From positions 124,001-188,000 of the forward strand of contig NZ_JAJUXK010000007.1 in assembly GCF_021390335.1 (NCBI RefSeq): a stretch of 64,000 nucleotides of DNA, read 5' to 3'. Shown one piece after another: positions 17,396 to 24,242 of this stretch. The number at the start of each line of letters is the position of its first letter. Position 1 is the stretch's first letter. The position numbers and the translations under genes were made by a program. A model generated the notes under the pieces. It saw nothing but the letters and a program-made list of their open reading frames with translations. It was not told where the DNA came from and made no database searches. The stretch comes from Dyadobacter sp. CY343. Its GTDB lineage: Bacteria; Bacteroidota; Bacteroidia; Cytophagales; Spirosomataceae.

Positions 17396-18607
17396 ATGGG
17401 ATGCGGATCATGTTCATCAGGAGGATGCAGTACTGACGGTACTGCGGTATCCGGATGTGGAAGTAAAGGAGGTTGCGGAACCGGAGGATGTAACAAAATG
17501 AATGTCTTTGACTGGCTTAGCCACATGGATGTTCCTACCGGACAACGTTTTGACGTTGTCGAGGTGAAATTCAAGGGAGGGAGAAAAGAGTATTTCCGTA
17601 ATATCAATCAACTGGAATTTATCACAGGCGACTATGTTGTCTGCGAAATGGCCTCTGGCCAGCATATTGGAACTGTTTCTTTGCAGGGCGAGCTTGTTCG
17701 GTTGCAAATGAAACGGAAAAACGTCGTGTTCAGCGATGATATGCATGTGATTTATCGCGTAGCATCGGAAAAGGATCTCGATAAGCACACGCAGGCAATG
17801 GCCCGCGAAATGCCGACCCTTTATCGTACCCGCGAAATTATCCGGGAAATGAAGCTGAATATGAAGTTGTCAGATGTAGAATTTCAGTCTGACAATACAA
17901 AAACGACGTTTTACTATTCTTCGGAAGAGCGCGTGGATTTCAGGGAGCTGATTAAAAGTCTGGCTTCGGAATTCAAGGTGAGGATTGAAATGCGGCAGAT
18001 CAGTCTGCGTCAGGAAGCGAGCCGCCTGGGTGGTTTAGGATCCTGCGGCCGCGAACTTTGCTGCTCTACCTGGCTGACTGATTTTAAAAATATCTCAACT
18101 TCGGCAGCGCGTTACCAGAATTTGTCGCTGAATCCTGCGAAACTTTCCGGGCAATGCGGCAGATTGAAGTGCTGCCTTAATTACGAGCTCGAAACTTACA
18201 TTGATGCATTAAGGGATATCCCCACAGTAGATGCGCCTTTGAAAACCAAAAAAGGCATTGCTACGCTGCAAAAGACGGATATTTTCAAACGGATCATGTG
18301 GTTTGGTTTTGATAAAGATACCAACTGGTACCCGGTAGCGATCGACAAAGTGTTGCAGATCATTGATCTCAACAAAAAAGATATTATCCCGGAATCACTT
18401 GAAATACTGACTCCCGAGCCAGAAAAAAGTCTGGAAAGAGGTGCTAATAAATTAAACAGCGACCTCGAAAATCTGGACAAAAAATACAGCGAGGAGCAGA
18501 AAAAGAAAAAGAAGAAAAAGAAAAACAGATCAGGTCAAAACAAAAACAATCCGAACGCGCAAGGCAAGCCACAAGCTGCGGCACCAAACCAACCGGCGGG
18601 TAAGTAA
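17396..18607 (+). CDS. PSP1-domain protein (RicT/YaaT-like)
   Basis: 403 residues. An unusual N-terminus rich in Gly and Cys (about residues 2-33) precedes the PSP1 domain. The conserved cysteine patches LGSCGRELCCSTWL and GQCGRLKCCLNYE lie near residues 215-265; in B. subtilis RicT/YaaT these help form a complex with Fe-S clusters that affects RNA maturation. The C-terminus is lysine-rich and disordered. In Bacteroidota the gene is often next to gliding genes; here it follows purD. The N-terminal Cys array is additional to the family core and could hold a metal centre. Confidence 0.88.
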   Translation: MGCGSCSSGGCSTDGTAVSGCGSKGGCGTGGCNKMNVFDWLSHMDVPTGQRFDVVEVKFKGGRKEYFRNINQLEFITGDYVVCEMASGQHIGTVSLQGELVRLQMKRKNVVFSDDMHVIYRVASEKDLDKHTQAMAREMPTLYRTREIIREMKLNMKLSDVEFQSDNTKTTFYYSSEERVDFRELIKSLASEFKVRIEMRQISLRQEASRLGGLGSCGRELCCSTWLTDFKNISTSAARYQNLSLNPAKLSGQCGRLKCCLNYELETYIDALRDIPTVDAPLKTKKGIATLQKTDIFKRIMWFGFDKDTNWYPVAIDKVLQIIDLNKKDIIPESLEILTPEPEKSLERGANKLNSDLENLDKKYSEEQKKKKKKKKNRSGQNKNNPNAQGKPQAAAPNQPAGK

Positions 18608-18630
18608 ATTGTTTGGATTTATGAATATAC

Positions 18631-18679
18631 AAGAAGTCAAGACTAGGCGTCGCCGTTTAGAACTTGACTTCTTTTTTTA
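18631..18679 (+). terminator. Intrinsic terminator after the PSP1 gene
   Basis: aagaagtcaag (18631-18641) pairs with cttgacttctt (18663-18673), followed by T residues. It separates the PSP1 gene from anmK, whose ATG is only 10 bp after it. Confidence 0.75.
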
Positions 18680-18688
18680 GATAGATCT

Positions 18689-19882
18689 ATGAAAAAACAC
18701 ATAGAGCGACTGCATCAGATTGCCAGCGGTGAATCCAGGCGCATTATTGGATTAATGTCCGGAACTTCGCTTGACGGACTGGATATTGCACTCTGCAATA
18801 TCCGAAAAAGCGGCACTGAAACTGTGCCGACCCTCGAAAAATTCACTACAATACCCTACGAAGACCAGTTCCGTAACCAGATCAGAACGATATTTGCGAA
18901 ACGGGAAATCGACTTCCAGCAACTTGTCCTGCTTAATCCCTACATCGGTTTGGTGCATGGGAAAATGATTAAGGAAACGCTGGCAAACTGGAATATCGCC
19001 CCCTCGGATATTGACTTGATCGCCAGCCACGGACAAACCGTTTTTCACGCACCTCAAAAACAACACAACTTACCCGGCTTCCCGAATGCCACTTTGCAAA
19101 TCGGCGACGGCGATCATATTGCTGTGGAAACAGGCATTATTACGATCAGTGATTTCAGGCAAAAACATATTGCTGCGGGTGGCGAAGGTGCGCCGCTGGC
19201 TGTTTACGGGGATTATTTTCTGTTTTCGAAAAAAGATGAAAACCGCATTCTGCTGAATATGGGCGGTATTGCCAACTTCACTTACCTGCCCGGACATTTG
19301 GACGCAGCCGCAGTTTTCACCACCGACACCGGCCCTGGGAACACGCTTCTTGACTATTTCACCCGAAAACTTTTCAATAAACCTTTTGACGAAAACGGTG
19401 CGATCGCTGCGAGTGGTACTGTCAATGAATTGCTTTTAAATGCATTGAAATCGCTGCAATTTTTCACGCTGCCATTTCCGAAAACGACCGGGCCGGAAGT
19501 TTTCAATTTTGAATATGTGGAAACTGCAATTCAGAAAACGGGACTATCTTCGCTTTCAAACACCGACCTGATCGCTACACTCACGCAATTGAGTGCGGAT
19601 ACTATTTCAGACGCAATTTCAAGAACGATTGAAAGCGACCAGGAATACCGGATTTACGCTAGCGGAGGCGGCGGACATAATCGCGTTTTAATTCAGGCGA
19701 TCAGCAAGAATCTAAATCAGGATGTTGGCCTGATCGATGAGTTGGGCGTATCCGGCGATGCGAAGGAGGCTGTTTTATTTGCAGTTTTAGCTAATGAAAC
19801 CGTTGCTGGAATGCATTCCGATTTTGGTAAAAAAGAAGGAGTACCTTCTATTTCAATGGGCAAAATTTCTTTTCCCGGCTGA
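18689..19882 (+). CDS. anmK: Anhydro-N-acetylmuramic acid kinase
   Basis: 397 residues. Key motifs are GLMSGTSLDGLDIALC (phosphate loop), ASHGQTVFHAPQ, QIGDGDHIA, LLNMGGIANFTYLP and TDTGPGNTLLD, all AnmK signatures of the ASKHA fold. It phosphorylates 1,6-anhydroMurNAc released during peptidoglycan turnover, giving MurNAc 6-phosphate. Slightly longer than the E. coli enzyme (369). lhgO follows within 45 bp and could share the transcript. Confidence 0.95.
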   Translation: MKKHIERLHQIASGESRRIIGLMSGTSLDGLDIALCNIRKSGTETVPTLEKFTTIPYEDQFRNQIRTIFAKREIDFQQLVLLNPYIGLVHGKMIKETLANWNIAPSDIDLIASHGQTVFHAPQKQHNLPGFPNATLQIGDGDHIAVETGIITISDFRQKHIAAGGEGAPLAVYGDYFLFSKKDENRILLNMGGIANFTYLPGHLDAAAVFTTDTGPGNTLLDYFTRKLFNKPFDENGAIAASGTVNELLLNALKSLQFFTLPFPKTTGPEVFNFEYVETAIQKTGLSSLSNTDLIATLTQLSADTISDAISRTIESDQEYRIYASGGGGHNRVLIQAISKNLNQDVGLIDELGVSGDAKEAVLFAVLANETVAGMHSDFGKKEGVPSISMGKISFPG

Positions 19883-19926
19883 TATTTAAATTAATACTAA
19901 AAATTCTGTTGGATAAGACTTCATAC

Positions 19927-21126
19927 ATGTACGATATCACTATTATTGGCGGCGGGATCGTCGGCCTCGCTACTGCACTTCGCATCAAAGAACAAAAGCC
20001 TGCATTAAAGGTTTTACTGCTCGAAAAGGAAAATGAAGTGGCAAACCACCAGACCGGTCACAATAGCGGCGTAATCCACTCCGGGCTATATTACAAGCCG
20101 GGAAGTTTGAAAGCGACCAATTGCATTCGAGGCTACCAAATGCTACTCGACTACTGCAATCGGGAAAATGTACCTTACGATTTGTGCGGCAAAATTGTAG
20201 TCGCGACTACCGAAGAGCAGCGCCCCCTGCTCCGAAACCTGTTTGAAAGAGGTAACCAGAATGGATTGACCGAAAACAGAATGATCTCCCAGGGCGAAAT
20301 CCGTGAAATTGAGCCGCACGTGAAAGGCCTGGAAGGTATTTGGGTCCCTTATACCGGTATTATTGATTATAAAACTGTTTGTGAAAAATACGCTGAGAGC
20401 GTGCGGAAGCTGGACGGCGAGATTCGCTTTGGCGAGAAAGTGATTGACGTGCGCAGCAAAACCACGCATTCCGAAGTGGTATCTGCGAGCGGGAGAGTTT
20501 TCGAAACAAAGCTGATCGTGAACTGCGCCGGCCTATATTCCGACAAAGTCGCACAACTTACTCAGCCGGAGGATATTAAGGTTAGGATTATTCCTTTCCG
20601 CGGAGAATATTACAAAATCAAACCAGAAAAGCATCACCTCGTCAAAAACCTTATCTACCCGGTTCCAGATCCAAATTTCCCATTTCTAGGCGTGCATTTC
20701 ACGCGCATGATCGAAGGCGGAATTGAGGCCGGCCCGAATGCAGTTTTCGCATTCCGCCGCGAAGGTTACGACAAGCTGGATATCAATTTTCCCGAATTAA
20801 TGGAATCCCTCGCGTGGCCCGGCTTCCGGAAAGTGGCGATGAAATACTGGAAAACGGGAATGGGAGAATATTACCGCTCATTCTCAAAAGCTGCTTTCAC
20901 AAAAGCATTACAGGGACTTATCCCCGAAATCCAAAGCGACGACCTCGTTCCTGGCGGCGCCGGAGTACGCGCGCAGGCTTGCGATTACGATGGTGGCTTG
21001 TTGGATGATTTTTCAATTATCGAGAATAAAAACGCAATCAATATCTGCAACGCGCCTTCGCCAGCTGCAACTTCGTCGTTGTCAATTGGCCAGACCGTTT
21101 CGGAGCGCGTTTTAGCGCGGGTATAA
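19927..21126 (+). CDS. lhgO: L-2-hydroxyglutarate oxidase
   Basis: 399 residues from the ATG at 19927; a TTG six codons upstream is possible. The N-terminus is a classic FAD-binding Rossmann motif (YDITIIGGGIVGLATAL). NHQTGHNSGVIHSGLYY is the LhgO/L2HGDH signature and GGAGVRAQACD lies near the C-terminus. It oxidises L-2-hydroxyglutarate to 2-oxoglutarate. The last nine codons and the stop lie inside a 50-bp repeat that recurs at 21697-21746, so the native C-terminus may have been formed or copied by that repeat. Confidence 0.94.
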   Translation: MYDITIIGGGIVGLATALRIKEQKPALKVLLLEKENEVANHQTGHNSGVIHSGLYYKPGSLKATNCIRGYQMLLDYCNRENVPYDLCGKIVVATTEEQRPLLRNLFERGNQNGLTENRMISQGEIREIEPHVKGLEGIWVPYTGIIDYKTVCEKYAESVRKLDGEIRFGEKVIDVRSKTTHSEVVSASGRVFETKLIVNCAGLYSDKVAQLTQPEDIKVRIIPFRGEYYKIKPEKHHLVKNLIYPVPDPNFPFLGVHFTRMIEGGIEAGPNAVFAFRREGYDKLDINFPELMESLAWPGFRKVAMKYWKTGMGEYYRSFSKAAFTKALQGLIPEIQSDDLVPGGAGVRAQACDYDGGLLDDFSIIENKNAINICNAPSPAATSSLSIGQTVSERVLARV

Positions 21127-21145
21127 GTGTTCAATTGCCGTCGAC
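21096..21145 (+). repeat. 50-bp repeat, copy 1 (overlaps lhgO 3' end)
   Basis: Contains gcgcgttttagcgcg, a short hairpin, and ends in gtcgac. It matches 21697-21746 with two differences. It is immediately followed by copy 1 of the 69-bp repeat. Confidence 0.85.
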
Positions 21146-21213
21146 GGGAACAAAAGTCGACTATTCCCGGCTTGGCTTGCCCTTCCCCCGACTGAAGTCG
21201 CGGGTAATTGATT
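21145..21213 (+). repeat. 69-bp repeat, copy 1
   Basis: Identical by eye to 21827-21895. It has internal short palindromes around gtcgac and ends in the cgcgggtaattgatt motif that also recurs near 62060. No coding frame is supported. The 21127-21329 gap holds this repeat plus an AT-rich stretch. Confidence 0.85.
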
Positions 21214-21329
21214 GTTATTAAATAAATCAAAATATTCTTTCTAATTTTAGTCACGCTGGCAAGCTCCTGAAAATGAGTTACCGCCATTTACTACGTTCAA
21301 GAAAAGTGAAAATCGAAATTGAAAAAACC

Positions 21330-21512
21330 ATGAACAAAACGGCAAACGCACCTGTGGCAGAAGCTGCTGATGGTGCAAAGAAAAGCGATCGATTGACTCG
21401 GCTAATTGAAAAAGTAATGGCGGATAAGGAATCCGTTAATCTGTACCACGACGGAAAAATTACCAAGGATGAATTGCACGCCAGAGGAGTTAGGTTTGTT
21501 AAGGGCTTATGA
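21330..21512 (+). CDS. Small hypothetical protein
   Basis: 60 residues from the ATG at 21330; an upstream ATG at 21273 gives 79 residues but with a basic unlikely lead. Helical and charged, ending KITKDELHARGVRFVKGL. Not recognised. It overlaps the next frame by 44 bp, the layout of small toxin-antitoxin or DUF-pair modules, so it may be the first member of such a pair. Confidence 0.45.
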   Translation: MNKTANAPVAEAADGAKKSDRLTRLIEKVMADKESVNLYHDGKITKDELHARGVRFVKGL

Positions 21513-21750
21513 TTATACAGCAGAGGATAGCGATAATTGTGAAGAATATATCTTTAAAACCGACTCGGGCGCACTCTACTCCTGTTATTTCATAAATGCT
21601 TCCGGGTATTTTGAAGACTATCCATCAATAAAAAATGACATTGTCACCTTTGGATTCGGGCTAATTAGTCCATCTGAAGGTTTTTTTGTGGAAAAACGTT
21701 TCGAAGCGCGTTTTAGCGCGGGTATAAGTGTTCAATTACCGTCGACTTAA
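21469..21750 (+). pseudogene. Small gene with 3' end replaced by a repeat (DUF6934-like core)
   Basis: The 93-residue frame has a recognisable core, YDYTAEDSDNCEEYIFKT then SCYFINASGYFEDYP and IVTFGFGLISPS, reminiscent of small DUF6934-type proteins. From 21697 on the frame runs into copy 2 of the 50-bp repeat and its last 17 residues are repeat-derived. The natural end is therefore missing. Family assignment is tentative; the truncation is visible directly. Confidence 0.5.
21697..21746 (+). repeat. 50-bp repeat, copy 2
   Basis: Matches 21096-21145 with two base differences. Its gtcgac end is part of a perfect 20-bp palindrome at 21739-21758. Confidence 0.85.
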
Positions 21751-21758
21751 GTCGACGG
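21739..21758. repeat. Perfect 20-bp palindrome
   Basis: CCGTCGACTTAAGTCGACGG. The near-identical form with a TGA centre occurs twice at 62041-62060 and 62157-62176, so it is a dispersed REP-like element. Confidence 0.85.
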
Positions 21759-21826
21759 TAATTAAAGAAAGAGAAGAGCTTTAAGCTTGCGGTATTTCAA
21801 ATTTTTTGACTTGGGTGCTTTTTTTG

Positions 21827-21895
21827 CGGGAACAAAAGTCGACTATTCCCGGCTTGGCTTGCCCTTCCCCCGACTGAAGTCGCGGGTAATTGATT
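21827..21895 (+). repeat. 69-bp repeat, copy 2
   Basis: Same sequence as 21145-21213. Here it is separated from the 50-bp repeat by about 80 bp, so the two repeat units were rearranged relative to copy 1. Confidence 0.85.
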
Positions 21896-21944
21896 AAAAT
21901 TTTTCTTCTTGTCGGAATTTCGGACTTATTTGTATATTTGAGAA

Positions 21945-22157
21945 ATGAAAAAGTTTGCTTCGGTAACAGAAGCCTTTGAGTGGTGGTGTAAAAGTGTTTA
22001 TCCTGGCCTCGCACCTGATATTAAAAAAGGAAAGTACACAAGTGCTTGGAAAGATTTCACTTATCAACAAGGGATATCTGAAAAAAGAATGAGGGAGATA
22101 TTACTAGAATTTGGAGATGTGGATGTGAAGACTGTTGTCACTTTTACGCCAAAATAA
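21945..22157 (+). CDS. Small hypothetical protein
   Basis: 70 residues (MKKFASVTEAFEWWCKSVYP). Aromatic-rich N-terminus, helical middle with ISEKRMREILLEFGDVDV. Not recognised. It starts 50 bp after the 69-bp repeat and stands alone on its strand. Codon use looks like normal coding sequence and the start is an ATG with an AT-rich leader. Confidence 0.5.
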   Translation: MKKFASVTEAFEWWCKSVYPGLAPDIKKGKYTSAWKDFTYQQGISEKRMREILLEFGDVDVKTVVTFTPK

Positions 22158-22284
22158 AAAAATTTATCCAAAATTAGTCGGAAAACTCGACTAATTACTA
22201 TAAAGAAAAACCCGGATGCTGCTGTCTCCAAACGTTGTCACCCGGGCCAGTTTAATCAATTAACAATCAAACTTTCGTAAATGT

Positions 22285-22557
22285 ATGAACACATTTCAGA
22301 ATTCAACAAACAATCCGGCGAATTGCACAAAAGCCCATTTATCGGAAACCCAACAAGCAATGTTGCAGGATATCCGCAACTTCTTCCTGACAGATAAATG
22401 CTCGCAGATCATTGGTTCAATGAATGAGTTGGTGGAAACGATTTTGTTCAGTAAAGACCTTGAAAACGTAACTCCGGAAATGCGCGTAGATATTGCGAAT
22501 CAACTGAGAACTGTCACATTAATTTCCAAGCTAAGCGAAAGCAACCAAAGGAACTGA
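22285..22557 (+). CDS. Small hypothetical protein
   Basis: 90 residues, predicted mostly helical (LSETQQAMLQDIRNFFLTD, then SMNELVETILFSKDLENVT). No signal peptide, membrane segment or known motif. It ends 28 bp before a clear intrinsic terminator, which supports it being a real transcribed gene. Function unknown. Confidence 0.55.
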   Translation: MNTFQNSTNNPANCTKAHLSETQQAMLQDIRNFFLTDKCSQIIGSMNELVETILFSKDLENVTPEMRVDIANQLRTVTLISKLSESNQRN

Positions 22558-22585
22558 TAAATTAAAGGCACGAACAAAACAAAAA

Positions 22586-22625
22586 AAGTCGTGGCCGTTT
22601 CTTACGAAACAACCACGACTTAATA
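22586..22625 (+). terminator. Intrinsic terminator
   Basis: aagtcgtgg (22586-22594) pairs with ccacgactt (22613-22621), with an inner gtttc/gaaac stem. It follows the 90-residue gene. Confidence 0.75.
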
Positions 22626-22628
22626 TTT

Positions 22629-22670
22629 TCAAAAGCCAAAAGCTAACTGCTAACAGCTAAAAGCTGTTAG
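22629..22670. repeat. AGCTAAAAGC-type low-complexity repeat with hairpin
   Basis: Overlapping short units of gctaac/gctaaaagc, including the hairpin aacagct-aaa-agctgtt, directly after the permease stop. The same units form the arms at 38637-38770 and a remnant near 10800-10830. It may act as the permease terminator. Confidence 0.6.
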
Positions 22671-24122
22671 CTACTCCTGCCCTATCTTGCTATGCTTTTT
22701 ACCATAACCGAAATACACTGCGAACCCGATTGCAAGCCATATTGCCAGACGATACCAGCTTTCGATCGGTAGTGAATACATTAAGTAAAGACAAACCACT
22801 ATTCCCATGATCGGTACGAATGGTACCAGCGGCGTGCGGAATGAGCGGTGAAGCTCAGGCCTTTTAACGCGCAACATCCAAACACCTACGCACACCAGAC
22901 AGAATGCAAAAAGCGTTCCGATACTTACCATATGCCCCAGGTCACTTACAGGAACAAGTCCCGCAAAAATGCTCACGAAGCCCATGAAAAAGATGTTGGT
23001 TTTGAACGGCGTTTTGAATTTAGGATGCACTTCGCTGAAAAACTTAGGCAGCAATCCATCTTTGCTCATTGAGTAAAAAACACGGCTTTGACCCAAAAGC
23101 ATGACCAGCATTACAGAGGTGTAACCCGCCAGAATCGCAATGATCAATGCTGTTTGTAAGGAATCGTAACCCGTTTGCGCAAAGGCAGTCGCAGCCGGTT
23201 TTGCATCATTTGCGAATGCAGTGTATTTCACCAAACCTGTCATTACGTGCGCGAAAAGCACGTACAAAATCGTACAAACGACCAAAGATCCAAGGATACC
23301 GATCGGCATTCCTTTTTGGGGATTTTTAGCTTCCTGCGCGGCAGTTGAAACCGCGTCAAATCCAATGAATGCGAAGAATACCACCGCGGCCCCGGTAGCA
23401 ATACCAGACCAGCCGAAGTTTTCATAAGCGCCTGTGTTTTCAGGAATGTAAGGCACATAGTTGTCCGGGTTGATATGGCTCCAGCCCAGTCCGATGAATA
23501 CCAAAACAACCGCCACTTTTAATACAACAAGGAAATTATTAAGGAATGCAGATCCCTCAGTACCACGGATCAAAAGAAGTGAAAGCAGACAAACGATCAG
23601 GATCGCAGGCAGGTTCACGATTCCGTTATCAATAATAGTCCCGTCGCTAAGTGTTACTACTTCAAAAGGAGAGCAAACCAGCTGCGTGGGAAGGTGAATA
23701 TCAAATTTACTGAGGAATTCCAGGAGATATCTGGACCAGCTTACTGAAACAGTAGCCGCTCCCAATGCATATTCAAGAACCAAATCCCAGCCGATGATCC
23801 AGGCAACGAACTCGCCCATTGTGGCATAGGAGTAAGTGTAGGCACTTCCTGCGATCGGAATCATGGAAGCGAATTCGGCGTAGCAAAGGCCGGCAAAACC
23901 GCAGCCTACCGCGGCAAGTATGAATGAAATGGTTACTGCAGGTCCCGAATGTTCCGCAGCGGCAATACCTGTTAAAGAGAAGAGTCCTGCGCCGATGATT
24001 GCGCCAATTCCTAATGCCACCAAGCTCGCCGATCCAAGTGATCTTTTTAGTTGGTTGGCTTCGCCTGTTGATTCATTTAATAATTTTTCAATGGGCTTTT
24101 TAACCCATAGTTGATTTGCCAT
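22671..24122 (-). CDS. APC-family amino acid permease (cationic amino acid transporter-like)
   Basis: 483 residues with about 12-13 membrane segments. The first helix carries GIGAIIGAGLFSLTGIAA, the unwound substrate-site glycines of the APC superfamily; FFAFIGFDAVSTAAQEAKNP is the CAT/YfnA-type motif. The N-terminal KKPIEKLLNES lead resembles bacterial homologues of CAT1. It probably imports an amino acid by cation symport. It is separated from secDF by a terminator and is monocistronic. Confidence 0.9.
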   Translation of the reverse strand: MANQLWVKKPIEKLLNESTGEANQLKRSLGSASLVALGIGAIIGAGLFSLTGIAAAEHSGPAVTISFILAAVGCGFAGLCYAEFASMIPIAGSAYTYSYATMGEFVAWIIGWDLVLEYALGAATVSVSWSRYLLEFLSKFDIHLPTQLVCSPFEVVTLSDGTIIDNGIVNLPAILIVCLLSLLLIRGTEGSAFLNNFLVVLKVAVVLVFIGLGWSHINPDNYVPYIPENTGAYENFGWSGIATGAAVVFFAFIGFDAVSTAAQEAKNPQKGMPIGILGSLVVCTILYVLFAHVMTGLVKYTAFANDAKPAATAFAQTGYDSLQTALIIAILAGYTSVMLVMLLGQSRVFYSMSKDGLLPKFFSEVHPKFKTPFKTNIFFMGFVSIFAGLVPVSDLGHMVSIGTLFAFCLVCVGVWMLRVKRPELHRSFRTPLVPFVPIMGIVVCLYLMYSLPIESWYRLAIWLAIGFAVYFGYGKKHSKIGQE

Positions 24123-24197
24123 AAGCTCTTTTGTGTAGTTATATGAACATCTTATAAAACTAAAAGAAAATTTGCTGATAACTTGTCAAGACAAAAT

Positions 24198-24231
24198 AAA
24201 AAAAGGGACAGCACAATGCTAACCCTTTTTT
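24198..24231 (-). terminator. Intrinsic terminator of secDF
   Basis: aaaaaaaggg faces ccctttttt across an inner agca-caa-tgct hairpin. On the minus strand it follows the secDF stop by about 12 bp and ends in T residues. Confidence 0.8.
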
Positions 24232-24242
24232 CTTCTAACTTA

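Noticed and set aside
18196..18632. Minus-strand frames opposite the PSP1 gene
   Set aside because: Antisense of a lysine-rich tail; no start context or motif supports a gene.
21781..22014. Minus-strand frame over the 69-bp repeat
   Set aside because: Its C-terminal half is translated repeat and the same peptide appears in the frame at 20985-21287.
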